DNA of 15,641 nucleotides from Leptospira idonii (GCF_004770995.1 NZ_RQHW01000029.1:1-15641), one strand, 5' to 3'; counted from the first letter of the stretch, positions 1-6,665 are shown. The notes: generated by a model not told the origin, from the letters alone. Numbers and translations: made by a program.

Positions 1-14
1 AGCCGAAGTTATCT
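1..14 (-). repeat. Tail of an attC-like repeat (repeat 0), cut by the window edge
   Basis: The first bases read AGCC-gaa-GTTATCT. This is the end of an L box, a 3-nt spacer and the GTT-containing R box, as at the right end of repeat K (AGCC-gta-GTTATGC). It would be the repeat of the first cassette. The bases after GTT (8-29) are complementary to 4922-4943 at 20 of 22 positions, with mismatches only at positions 10 and 11, so cassette 1 runs from here to repeat A. Confidence 0.7.
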
Positions 15-29
15 GCTGTGCCGCGCCCC

Positions 30-77
30 GAATGTCTAACCGAGCGAAGCCACGGAAGGCGTAGCCGGTTAGGGAAT
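30..77. other. GC-rich dyad between repeat 0 and the first gene
   Basis: CTAACCG (36-42) pairs with CGGTTAG downstream, around an imperfect inner stem (GCGAAGCC / GGCGTAGC). It lies just 3' of the minus-strand repressor gene and could be a terminator-like hairpin, though no T-run follows on the minus strand. It could also be a worn remnant of repeat sequence, because GCGAAGC and GCGTAGC motifs recur in the repeats. Function unresolved. Confidence 0.35.
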
Positions 78-83
78 ACCTAT

Positions 84-506
84 CTAATCTCTATCTTTAG
101 AGAACTCAGCAATCATTTCGCCGATGGCTTTTCTTTCTTGATTGGAAAATTTTAAAAGGTTTTGAATAATTTCTCTAAGACCTTTTGTTGTCTTGATTTG
201 ACTTAGTAATACTTTATCTTGATCTGCTTTCGAAACCAATTTATCTTCCTCTTCCGGTGAAAGATATTTGATTGGAAGAACAGGAATCGAATCATTCAAG
301 AGCCAGTTAAAATCTGGTTTATACTCTTGCTTAAGAAGCGTTAAAAAAGAATGCGAAGCAGATTCGACTCGTCCTTGAACAATTCCATTCATCCCGGTAG
401 GTGTAAGTTTTAGTTTTGCAGCCGCTTCTTTCTGACTGTCCCCTTTCGCTTCGATCAGGGCTTGCACCTTTTTACCAAGTAAATTCTCTACTTTTTTAAC
501 TGTCAT
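84..506 (-). CDS. XRE-family / phage CI-like repressor, 140 aa
   Basis: Small DNA-binding protein. The N-terminal part (about residues 6-60) looks like a helix-turn-helix of the lambda-repressor class, with the SQKEAAAKLKL segment as helices 1-2 and TPTGMNGIVQGR as turn and recognition helix. The phrase FNWLLNDSIP (about 66-75) resembles the NWLL-G motif common after the HTH of CI-like repressors. The C-terminal half is charged and helical with no peptidase motif, so no RecA-type self-cleavage is indicated. The ATG at 504-506 is preceded by a TATAAA-like -10 (517-522, minus strand) only about 10 bp away, so the message may be nearly leaderless. It diverges from the HTH gene at 681, with a perfect 10-bp dyad between them. 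A role in controlling the cassette is likely; binding partner unknown. Confidence 0.75.
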   Translation of the reverse strand: MTVKKVENLLGKKVQALIEAKGDSQKEAAAKLKLTPTGMNGIVQGRVESASHSFLTLLKQEYKPDFNWLLNDSIPVLPIKYLSPEEEDKLVSKADQDKVLLSQIKTTKGLREIIQNLLKFSNQERKAIGEMIAEFSKDRD

Positions 507-530
507 TCAAAATACTTTTATAAAACATTG

Positions 531-559
531 TTGACATTAATACGTTTATATGGTATTAA
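531..559 (+). promoter_or_regulatory. Sigma70-like promoter for the rightward HTH gene
   Basis: TTGACA (531-536) and TATTAA (554-559) are separated by 17 bp. The -35 matches consensus fully and the -10 at 4 of 6 positions. Predicted transcription start is near 566. The promoter overlaps the dyad at 534-562, so a protein bound there would block it. Confidence 0.55.
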
Positions 560-562
560 TGT
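534..562. promoter_or_regulatory. Perfect inverted repeat, probable operator for the divergent XRE genes
   Basis: ACATTAATAC (534-543) and GTATTAATGT (553-562) are exact 10-bp arms around a 9-bp spacer. The dyad sits between two divergent HTH genes and covers the -35 to -10 region of the rightward promoter, as repressor sites of this class do. Which of the two proteins binds is not shown. Confidence 0.65.
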
Positions 563-680
563 AATTAGCACTTTATGAGCGCAGAATTAGTTTCTTATGG
601 CATCACCTCATACGCAAAGCAGAAAAAGACCGATTTTAAGGCCCTCGAATGCCCAAAGGGTAGCAAATTCCGAGGTCACG

Positions 681-956
681 ATGTTTGCTAGTGCCCTTCC
701 TCAATGGAAAGTCTCAAAGAAAGATAAGGAATTCTTTTACAGAGCTTTGAAAACCGCAAGAAAGGAAGCTGGGCTAACTCAAGCGGATGTGGCAAAGAAA
801 TTGAAACGAAGTCGAAGTCATATTTCAAAGATTGAGCTAGGGCAAAGGCGATTATTCATCGACGAGTTTCTAATATTATATAAGTTTTATGGAAAACCAA
901 CTATCTATTTCTATTCTGCATTCATCAAGAGTAATCTTGTTGAACAATTAGATTGA
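681..956 (+). CDS. XRE-family HTH protein, 91 aa (start chosen by RBS)
   Basis: Compact helix-turn-helix regulator. The core reads RALKTARKEAGLTQADVAKK followed by LKRSRSHISKIELGQRR, a textbook XRE domain (about residues 20-60 of the 91). The open frame extends upstream to an ATG at 597 (119 aa), but that ATG has no Shine-Dalgarno sequence. The ATG at 681 has GAGG at 672-675 with good spacing, so I prefer 681. With transcription starting near 566 this leaves an untranslated leader of about 115 nt, so the longer form cannot be excluded. It diverges from the repressor at 84-506 and shares the dyad at 534-562. No toxin gene partners it, so it is more likely a regulator of the cassette, perhaps of the ATPase-kinase operon, than an antitoxin. 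It runs against the main gene direction of the array. Confidence 0.75.
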   Translation: MFASALPQWKVSKKDKEFFYRALKTARKEAGLTQADVAKKLKRSRSHISKIELGQRRLFIDEFLILYKFYGKPTIYFYSAFIKSNLVEQLD

Positions 957-1091
957 GCCCGAGAAAATCTGCGAAGCTGTTTTAACGAGGGCAATCAAAC
1001 CACGTTTAATGGAGTCACCCCCCGATCGCGAAGCGTTCGGCAACATCGGTTCGTAATGAACCAGCCACAATTGATTTAAATAATTTCATTC
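957..1091. other. Intergenic stretch with two short hairpins between convergent genes
   Basis: No gene seen. CCGATCGCGAAGCGTTCGG (near 1023-1041) folds as CCGA-CGC/GCG-TCGG around GAA, and GGTTC-gtaat-GAACC follows. Either could help terminate the converging transcripts of the HTH gene and the kinase-fold gene. Neither has a T-run, so this is weak. Confidence 0.35.
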
Positions 1092-2948
1092 CTATTTATC
1101 AAGAATTTCCAAAATATGATTCCCTATTATCTCGGCAGATTTCAAAGCATAGAGCTGATTTAAATCGTCATACTGAATCTGGCGACTAGTAATAATAAAC
1201 AGTGAAACAAAGTATTCTAAATATGTCGAATTATTCTTCATCAAACTAAATGACTTACTTCTAATGGTCTTAATCAAACTAAAATATACTTGTAAATCTT
1301 TTCTAACTGAAAAAAAGGGTGCCGCGCTATTAAAAGAAGAATCATTTAAAAGTTCTCGCTCGCATATTTCCAGAACATTGAGATCGATATATCGAGGGAT
1401 GTGTCTAAATTTAATCGAACATTCCAAGGAAACGTGATCAATTAATGCATGCCTTCTGTCCGTAAAACCAAAATCTATTAAATAGATCCCCTCTCCATCT
1501 TTAAAAAAATTTTCTGTATGTAAATCGCCATGACAAACTTTTGTTTTCGAATCTATTTCCAAATTGTAAATCTTATCAAAAATATTAACAAAGGAATCTT
1601 TATCTAAATTGCCTAAGTTCTTAATTTTTCTTACCTGAGAGTATAACTTTTCTATTTTTATATATTCACTATATAAATCTTTTATCTTAACTTTAGCCTC
1701 TTCTACGGATTCTTGCCATATTTCAAGCAGTTTAGATTCGAATAATTCTTCTGCAATTTTGTTAAGTTTGGAAAAATAGGAGTTCTTATCATCAGAAATT
1801 ATTTCGGCGAATGAAAACGATTCTTGAATGTTGTCACTAGATGCGTAAGTATATTTTATGCCTTCATAATTAGTGTTTTTATCATGGTGCTGAGTTAATT
1901 CATTCTTTAAACTATAATGTTCAACATGCTTAGCAAATCTTTCCGACTCGATAGATATTTTCTTACTTTCATCTCGCTTTCCGAACTTAACAACGTATCG
2001 CTTTGCTGAATCCTCCGCATACGACTTCTTCGGCCTAACTTCAAGCACTTTGGCCCCACTTTTTCCTGACTTAATTACTTTATAGTCCAAACTTTCTCCT
2101 CCGACGGAGTTAAAGAGCTTTTTTATCAGACTGACTTCATCATTAGATAATTCTGAATTAACTAACATTATGGAAGAATTACATTTTAAAAGATCGATAA
2201 ACTCATCTACATCATTATGCTCAATTATTTCTGGCTTTAGCGAATTTTCTTTAAAGCGAAGCTTAACATGCTTAAAGGTGTCAAAACTCATTATCGCACT
2301 TTTGATACGGGTCACGATATCATTTATGAGTTCAACTTTCTTGTGTGACAAAAAGAGAATCACTATATAACTTGACTCCCTGTAATCTCCTTTATCAAGT
2401 CGATCCTTCCAATTAAAAATTGATTCTATTTCAATGTTACCAAAGTGAATCTCAACTTTTTTCTTGAACGACTGAAAGTAACTATCTTCGTCATGAATAA
2501 ATAGTATTTTAAACTCCGAATATTCTTCAGAAATAAGTTTTAATATATAATATTCTCGAAGATTATTAAAATCCTTCGAACATTTTTCTACAAAGTCTTT
2601 TAAAAAATCTAGAGGCTTCCGGTTAATTGGATTTTCTTTAACTTCTGAAACAAATATATTGTCTTGAATTTCCTCCTTCGTGTTAGTTTCTTCAGTAAAA
2701 AAATCAGTTTTTCTAAAGTAGTTATTAGGAAGTCCTTTAATATCAGCGCCACGCGAGAAGAGGTCGTTTTTAAGAGCGTTATAATATTTTTCAAAGTGCC
2801 CTCTTTGGCTTACGGGAATTTTTCTTAATAGATCGTAGATTTCCTCTATTGCTCCAATATTTATTGAGGTATCTTCAAACGCTATTTTTTGCAGTCTTTC
2901 TAGTTCTGTCTTAATTCCTTCCCGATCGCCCCCTTTCATATGAGTCAT
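1092..2948 (-). CDS. Kinase-fold (APH/phosphotransferase-like) protein with receiver-like N-terminal half, 618 aa
   Basis: The C-terminal half has aminoglycoside-phosphotransferase / protein-kinase-like fold signatures: a glycine-rich loop around GKSGAK (295-300), VVKFG (319-323) with a candidate ATP lysine K321, catalytic loop HGDLHTEN (473-480, D475 and N480), and IDFG (491-494) for metal binding. All key residues are present, so activity is plausible. Residues about 145-265 alternate strands and helices, with KILFIHDEDS and YIVILFLSH resembling a response-regulator receiver or other Rossmann-like fold. The first 75 residues are helical and unassigned. The start ATG overlaps the stop of the upstream ATPase gene (ATGA, 2945-2948), which implies translational coupling and a shared role. 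The substrate could be a protein, nucleotide or small molecule; nothing seen decides. I do not recognise the pair as a named system. Being coupled to an SMC-like ATPase in a defence-rich array suggests anti-phage function, which is inference. Confidence 0.7.
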   Translation of the reverse strand: MTHMKGGDREGIKTELERLQKIAFEDTSINIGAIEEIYDLLRKIPVSQRGHFEKYYNALKNDLFSRGADIKGLPNNYFRKTDFFTEETNTKEEIQDNIFVSEVKENPINRKPLDFLKDFVEKCSKDFNNLREYYILKLISEEYSEFKILFIHDEDSYFQSFKKKVEIHFGNIEIESIFNWKDRLDKGDYRESSYIVILFLSHKKVELINDIVTRIKSAIMSFDTFKHVKLRFKENSLKPEIIEHNDVDEFIDLLKCNSSIMLVNSELSNDEVSLIKKLFNSVGGESLDYKVIKSGKSGAKVLEVRPKKSYAEDSAKRYVVKFGKRDESKKISIESERFAKHVEHYSLKNELTQHHDKNTNYEGIKYTYASSDNIQESFSFAEIISDDKNSYFSKLNKIAEELFESKLLEIWQESVEEAKVKIKDLYSEYIKIEKLYSQVRKIKNLGNLDKDSFVNIFDKIYNLEIDSKTKVCHGDLHTENFFKDGEGIYLIDFGFTDRRHALIDHVSLECSIKFRHIPRYIDLNVLEICERELLNDSSFNSAAPFFSVRKDLQVYFSLIKTIRSKSFSLMKNNSTYLEYFVSLFIITSRQIQYDDLNQLYALKSAEIIGNHILEILDK

Positions 2949-4837
2949 TTATCTAACCCATATATTTCCGATCTGCGCCTAAAGGCTTCCTCACCACCTT
3001 CAAGAAGATTCACAATGCGATCCTTTACTTCATCAATTTTACCGGAGGCTTCAATTTCAGCTGTTCTATTCTCATACTTTAGAAATATGTTCTTTTCAGC
3101 ATCTGAAAGTACCGGGATGTTTGGATTATGAGTAATAAAAACTAGTTGTCTATCTGACTTCTGTCTTCTAATCAACTTATGAATACTCTGCGCAATATAT
3201 TTATTGTCCAAATTATCTTCTGGTTGATCAATTAATAGTGGGTTATTCGATACGGCAAAAACTATCGGAAGGATAGTTGTACAACGTTGTCCCATAGAAA
3301 GCTCGTCCGTGCTTCTATAGTTATCTTCCTTAGTCTCTGAATCATCAGCTACCTTTAGCAAGAATTCTGGGTAATCCTGGCAATAGAGACTTTCTATTGC
3401 ATAAATTTCATCAGTTTCGTATAAGGTATCAATCAATGCTTCTGCTCGTGCTTGATCAATTTGGGGTATAGATTTAAGTCCCTCGGCATCTTTTTTGTGA
3501 ATGATTTCAGCAAATTTCGTATTACTAAAGCTTTCTACAATTCTGGGAACTAGCTCATTATATCTCATCCTAGACCCGCGTAAGGCACTCTTTAAATGTT
3601 CTTGAAAATCGTCAGTAATACCTCCATAAGTAAGCGTGATTACTATATCTTTGCCAAATTCTTTATTTAATTCGTTAACAATTTCAAGCCGAGCATGATA
3701 TATTTCAGTCTTTAATTCGCCGAATTTTTTTAATAATTCAGCTCTTTCTTTTTTTATCTTTTTTATTTTTTTCTGATGTTCTTTTTTGTCTTTTGCTACA
3801 GTATCGCGCTCGTTTAATTTCTTAGATAATTCCTGATATTTGTTGATATACTCCTTGCTACTCTCGTACTTTAGTTTAAGTTTTATAAATTCTGCCTGCT
3901 GCGATTCGTGAAGTTTCGCCAATTCGCCCGACATTAAAGAAATCTTTTCTTGAAGTTTTAGTAAATTCCTATCAAGAGATTCGTAACTTTTTACCACCTC
4001 TTCTTTCGCCTCATTAGCAGCCTGGATTGCTTTATTTATTATATTTCTATTATAGTATAAACTAGCATCTTCTGATAGTTCAGTCTGGTGCTCAACAAAT
4101 TCCTCTTTCCTTCTGCTATTGAAATTTCGTAGATCGATTAAGGAATCTATAGTTTTACTTAAGAATCTCTTTTCTAATTTCCTAACTTTTTCTTTTGCGT
4201 CTGCTGTTTCAAATTCCTTGCGCTCATCTTCCGTAAACCCACCGACTTGCTTTTCTTTATGAGCCTCAAATTCTTTATCTATACCGGTATATTGTTCAAG
4301 CAATGTGTCAAATTGAGCAATGCGTCGATTTTCGGTTTTTATATCTTGCGCATTAGAATCTAAATCTATTTGAATCTTTTCAATTCTTGATTCACAATCT
4401 GAAATTTGAATTCTAATTTTTTTATCTATAAGATTCAATCTATCAAGACTGCTTCTTCCAATTTCTTCGATTTTTCCTGCCTCATATATATCGCATTCTA
4501 TCGATTGTAGTATTTTTTCGATTTCAACGTATTCCAAATCCGGCATTGAGTACGGCTGAGGTGTATCATTAAAGGATTTTTCTATTCTATATGTGATATT
4601 ATCGGAACTTTGTATCTCAATCGCGATCTTTCCTGTACCAAGATTACTTTTTAGTATCTTAGAAATATTATTTTCGCTTTCCGAATTTTCATATATTGTT
4701 GATTTAATAAAACTTAATATTGTAGTTTTTCCAGTTCCTCTACCTCCCATTATACAATTCAAATTTGGAGATAACTCCATTTTTGAATCGATGAAAAATG
4801 GAGAGCCTGTTATCTCTATAGATTTTATAATTGTCAT
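2945..4837 (-). CDS. SMC/RecN-like ABC ATPase with coiled coil, 630 aa
   Basis: Walker A GGRGTGKTT (31-39) near the N-terminus is followed by a long charged helical region (about 125-400, many K/E/L heptad-like runs) and then a C-terminal ABC head. That head has signature DELSMGQ (511-517), Walker B LLIDQPEDNLDN (534-545, acidic pair ED) and H-loop ITHN (568-571). This head-coil-head order is that of SMC, RecN and Rad50-like ATPases and of the ATPases found in many bacterial defence systems. No CxxC zinc hook is visible in the coil, and no TOPRIM or nuclease domain is attached, so an effector or regulator must come from elsewhere, most simply the coupled kinase-fold protein downstream (4-nt overlap). 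At 630 aa it is shorter than true SMCs. The ATG at 4837 follows a weak AAAGAGAAAATAA leader. It is the first gene of the operon, transcribed leftward from near the right end of the cassette. Confidence 0.85.
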   Translation of the reverse strand: MTIIKSIEITGSPFFIDSKMELSPNLNCIMGGRGTGKTTILSFIKSTIYENSESENNISKILKSNLGTGKIAIEIQSSDNITYRIEKSFNDTPQPYSMPDLEYVEIEKILQSIECDIYEAGKIEEIGRSSLDRLNLIDKKIRIQISDCESRIEKIQIDLDSNAQDIKTENRRIAQFDTLLEQYTGIDKEFEAHKEKQVGGFTEDERKEFETADAKEKVRKLEKRFLSKTIDSLIDLRNFNSRRKEEFVEHQTELSEDASLYYNRNIINKAIQAANEAKEEVVKSYESLDRNLLKLQEKISLMSGELAKLHESQQAEFIKLKLKYESSKEYINKYQELSKKLNERDTVAKDKKEHQKKIKKIKKERAELLKKFGELKTEIYHARLEIVNELNKEFGKDIVITLTYGGITDDFQEHLKSALRGSRMRYNELVPRIVESFSNTKFAEIIHKKDAEGLKSIPQIDQARAEALIDTLYETDEIYAIESLYCQDYPEFLLKVADDSETKEDNYRSTDELSMGQRCTTILPIVFAVSNNPLLIDQPEDNLDNKYIAQSIHKLIRRQKSDRQLVFITHNPNIPVLSDAEKNIFLKYENRTAEIEASGKIDEVKDRIVNLLEGGEEAFRRRSEIYGLDK

Positions 4838-4888
4838 TTATTTTCTCTTTGGGTTAGTTTTAAATATAAACGATTTAATGAAGTATTA

Positions 4889-4908
4889 GCCTGCCACGGA
4901 CGGCAGGC
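4889..4908. repeat. Hairpin GCCTGCC-N6-GGCAGGC upstream of the ATPase operon
   Basis: GCCTGCC (4889-4895) and GGCAGGC (4902-4908) form a perfect 7-bp stem with a 6-nt loop, about 50 bp upstream of the ATPase start codon. The same stem recurs inside repeat A (4975-4981 / 4984-4990) with a 2-nt loop. No T-run follows on either side, so it is not a clear terminator. It may be an attenuator, a protein site or repeat-derived debris. Confidence 0.5.
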
Positions 4909-4936
4909 GCACAAATGAAAGGGGGCGCGGCATGGC

Positions 4937-5108
4937 AGATAACGACTAAGCTTACCGACGTTCCTCGTAGCTGAGCCTGCCACGGCAGGCGTTAGCGTCG
5001 GCGCATCTCCTTGCCTTTGCAAGGAGTGTGACGGAGAGGGATGTGTCGCAGACCGAGCGAGGGTGAGCAGTGCGAATCCCGAAGCGATGTGGTAAGCGGT
5101 AGTTAATT
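4937..5108 (-). repeat. attC-like repeat A (of ORF-less cassette ncA, copy 1)
   Basis: AAC 4941-4943 to GTT 5102-5104, 164 bp. The L boxes GCTTACC / GGTAAGC pair, with spacers gactaa on the left and ggta on the right. The inner hairpin CTGAGCCTGCC-ac-GGCAGGCGTTAG has a single bulged G, and a second hairpin CTCCTTGC-cttt-GCAAGGAG follows. Its left flank pairs with bases 8-29 and its right flank (5102-5118) pairs with 5314-5330. Nearly identical to repeat I. Confidence 0.8.
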
Positions 5109-5323
5109 GCAGTTGGTATTTTATTAGATTAGATAAAAATACGAAGTGTAGTGAAGTCAAGCGCGCAAATTGTCTTCTTCTTTTCTTAATTTAGTGCGTA
5201 AATCGTTAGCATCGCTTGAAAATCAGTATAAGCATTCGAGTTAGTAATTCTTAAAGGCTTTCGTCTTTTTCATTTCTTTGTTTTTCAATTTGCGCGCTTT
5301 CTTATTTAATTTTTACCAATTGC
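5109..5323. ncRNA. ORF-less cassette body ncA, copy 1 (possible structured RNA)
   Basis: No gene-like reading frame lies inside this body on either strand. It is conserved with a second copy at 13196-13411, including a block of 52 identical bases (5196-5247). A perfect 14-bp inverted repeat, AAGCGCGCAAATTG (5159-5172) and CAATTTGCGCGCTT (5286-5299), closes a loop of 113 nt. This is consistent with a small RNA, a protein-binding site or a promoter-bearing cassette. I could not place a convincing promoter, so calling it RNA is tentative. The cassette ends (5102-5118 and 5314-5330) are complementary at 16 of 17 positions. Confidence 0.45.
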
Positions 5324-5486
5324 AATTAACGTACAAGACTTTCCGACGTAGGCGACCCTGAGTCCCGGAACGGGACGTTAGGGACTGGAACGACACTTGC
5401 GTAAGCAAGGGGAGTGCCAGAAGCCTATGTGCCGCAGGCCAAGCGAGGGCGAAGACCCGAAGCGCAGCGGAAAGTCGCTGTTATGC
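5324..5486 (-). repeat. attC-like repeat B (of ORF-less cassette ncB, copy 1)
   Basis: AAC 5328-5330 to GTT 5480-5482, 155 bp. L boxes GACTTTCC / GGAAAGTC with spacers gtacaa and gct. The inner hairpin CCCTGAGTCCC / GGGACGTTAGGG keeps the bulged G with a different stem sequence from A, which is compensatory change. Second hairpin around CTTGC-gtaa-GCAAG. Same subtype as F and H. Confidence 0.8.
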
Positions 5487-5887
5487 GCTGGTTGCCGCAT
5501 CTTCTATATTTTTAAGATTATCCAGTTAGAATTCGTATATTTAATTTCTTATTGTTCTTATAATAATTTTCTTGGTAAGTATATACAGAATCATTCTTTA
5601 CTACTTACTGAAGATTATCTAAATTTATTCAGAGATTCTTATCGAGGGGAAGTTCAATTTTATTATGTCTTTAAATTAAATTCATTTGAATGAGATCTTG
5701 AATTCTATTTAAATGAATTAATGAAACGTAGAATTATTCATAGTATAACCAAAATATGAACGATATTCTGATCTCTTTTAGTTATTTTTTGTTTATATTA
5801 AATTTCTATTAATTTGATTTTTTTCTTAAATCAAATTGAAGCTATTAATTTCTTTTGATTTCTTTTATGAAACCCAAGGCAACTTGC
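5487..5887. other. ORF-less cassette body ncB, copy 1
   Basis: An AT-rich body of about 400 bp, clearly similar along its length to 9955-10351. A plus-strand frame crosses from repeat B into the body, but it begins in repeat sequence and differs in end point and many residues between copies, so I do not call it a gene. Two dyads are conserved: AATTCATTT / AAATGAATT near 5680-5725, and a perfect 10-bp hairpin at 5811-5837. The block ATGAATTAATGAAACGTAGAA is kept in both copies. It may hold a small RNA or regulatory sites. Ends 5480-5496 and 5878-5894 pair at 15 of 17 positions. Confidence 0.45.
5811..5837. repeat. Perfect 10-bp AT-rich hairpin in ncB copy 1
   Basis: AATTTGATTT (5811-5820) and AAATCAAATT (5828-5837) around TTTTCTT. 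The same stem occurs in copy 2 at 10276-10302 with loop TATTCTT. With its T-rich loop it may act as a weak terminator or binding site. Confidence 0.55.
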
Positions 5888-6052
5888 GCATAACGAACTA
5901 GACTTACCGAAGTTCCCCGACCCTGAGTCCCGGTAACGGGACGTTAGGGACTGGCATGTAGCTTGCGTAAGCAAAGCGAATGCCAGAAGGGGAATTTGCC
6001 GCAGGCCGAGCGAGGCCTTGTGCCGAAGCGTAGCGGTAAGTCGCTGTTATGC
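5888..6052 (-). repeat. attC-like repeat C (of the hicAB cassette)
   Basis: AAC 5892-5894 to GTT 6046-6048, 157 bp. L boxes GACTTACCG / CGGTAAGTC, spacers gaacta and gct. The inner hairpin CCCTGAGTCCC / GGGACGTTAGGG keeps the bulged G. Same subtype as G. The TAA stop of hicB lies within its right R box (6047-6049). Confidence 0.8.
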
Positions 6053-6400
6053 GACGTGAGCTTTGTCTTGTTTAATTTCCTTTTCAATAGCTTTTTGAAC
6101 TAATTGATTTAGGGAAATTCCTTCTATTAAAGATTTACGGTAAGCTTTTCTATGAAGGTCAGTTGGGATTCTGACATTGAAAGAACCTTTAAAAGATTTT
6201 TCTGGAGCTTTTTTAGCTTTTATACATAATTGAAGATAATCATCAACTGATTCAATGAATGCTTTTTTTATTTCATTAACAGATTCTCCTTCAAAAGAAA
6301 TCAAATCTTCGATTCCTTCAATTTTTCCATAGAAAATTTCATCTTCTGAATCAAAATGAACAGAACCAAGATATCCTTTATATTCCATTAAATCTTTCAT
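6047..6400 (-). CDS. hicB: HicB-family antitoxin, 117 aa
   Basis: Two-part antitoxin. Residues about 5-60 form the HicB partial RNase-H-like fold (GYLGSVHFDSEDEIFYGKIE, then a SFEGES-type segment) that caps the toxin. The C-terminus (about 70-108, FNVRIPTDLHRKA and ISLNQLVQKAI) is a ribbon-helix-helix DNA-binding domain for autorepression. It lies downstream of hicA and overlaps it by 4 nt (ATGA, 6397-6400), so the two are translationally coupled. The last codons and the TAA stop are encoded by the start of the attC-like repeat itself, which puts gene end and cassette end flush. Fusion of HicB with an RHH domain is one of the two usual forms. Confident family call; activity not shown. Confidence 0.9.
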   Translation of the reverse strand: MKDLMEYKGYLGSVHFDSEDEIFYGKIEGIEDLISFEGESVNEIKKAFIESVDDYLQLCIKAKKAPEKSFKGSFNVRIPTDLHRKAYRKSLIEGISLNQLVQKAIEKEIKQDKAHVA

Positions 6401-6657
6401 TCTAAATACCCTTCCGATTTTAATTCATCAATAATTTGATTGATTTGGTAAGCCTTTAAAATATTACCAGGATGAGGCTTGTGCAGCCGAATCACATGTT
6501 TTCCTTTTTCATGTATCCAAGCAACTCTTGATCCAGAAGATTTTCCAGAATTGTCTTCTGTATAATTGAATCCATTCAAAAGTTTTCTGAGTTCATCGTA
6601 AGTAAAATCCTTTGGTTTGGATAATAATCTAGCTAAAAGCTTATCTTTTTTGGACAC
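6397..6657 (-). CDS. hicA: HicA-like toxin, 86 aa (GTG start)
   Basis: Small mRNA-interferase-type toxin with a dsRBD-like fold. It carries the family features LLSKPKDFTYDELRKLL near the N-terminus, GSRVAW in the middle and IRLHKPHPGN towards the end. The order toxin then antitoxin is normal for hicAB. The start is GTG at 6655-6657 and no Shine-Dalgarno sequence precedes it. A -10 TAATTT lies only about 9 bp upstream, so the transcript is probably leaderless. Many HicA proteins use a conserved histidine, and several are present here (in WIHEKGKH and RLHKPHP), but I cannot fix which is catalytic. A toxin-antitoxin pair in a cassette array is commonly thought to stabilise the array. Confidence 0.85.
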   Translation of the reverse strand: MSKKDKLLARLLSKPKDFTYDELRKLLNGFNYTEDNSGKSSGSRVAWIHEKGKHVIRLHKPHPGNILKAYQINQIIDELKSEGYLE

Positions 6658-6665
6658 TAAATTGT

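Noticed and set aside
597..680. N-terminal extension of the rightward HTH protein (start at 597)
   Set aside because: No Shine-Dalgarno at 597, a good one before 681, and the extension resembles no domain; kept as a possibility only.
957..1091. Degenerate attC-like repeat splitting cassette 1 in two
   Set aside because: It contains TTTTAACGAGGGC and small hairpins, but lacks the paired L boxes, the spacers and the CTGAG/CGTTAG hairpin, and cassette 1 ends already match each other across it.
2170..2370. Plus-strand frame inside the kinase-fold gene, and similar frames at 2609-2794, 2940-3131, 4593-4889, 10667-10864, 11401-11613 and 14514-14699
   Set aside because: Shadows of well-supported genes in other frames, without RBS or family resemblance.
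4834..5160. Minus-strand frame of 108 codons starting in ncA and running through repeat A, with a relative at 12948-13247
   Set aside because: It is similar in both places only because ncA and the repeat are duplicated. Most of it translates the attC-like repeat, the composition is odd, and no RBS precedes it.
5196..5247. tRNA-like segment in the ncA core (TTCGAGT resembles a T-loop)
   Set aside because: No acceptor, anticodon or D stems can be formed around it.
5397..5693. Plus-strand frame across repeat B and ncB, with a relative at 9865-10119
   Set aside because: It begins inside the repeat, runs against the cassette direction, and the two versions differ in end point and at many residues. 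Treated as non-coding, with the caveat given under ncB.
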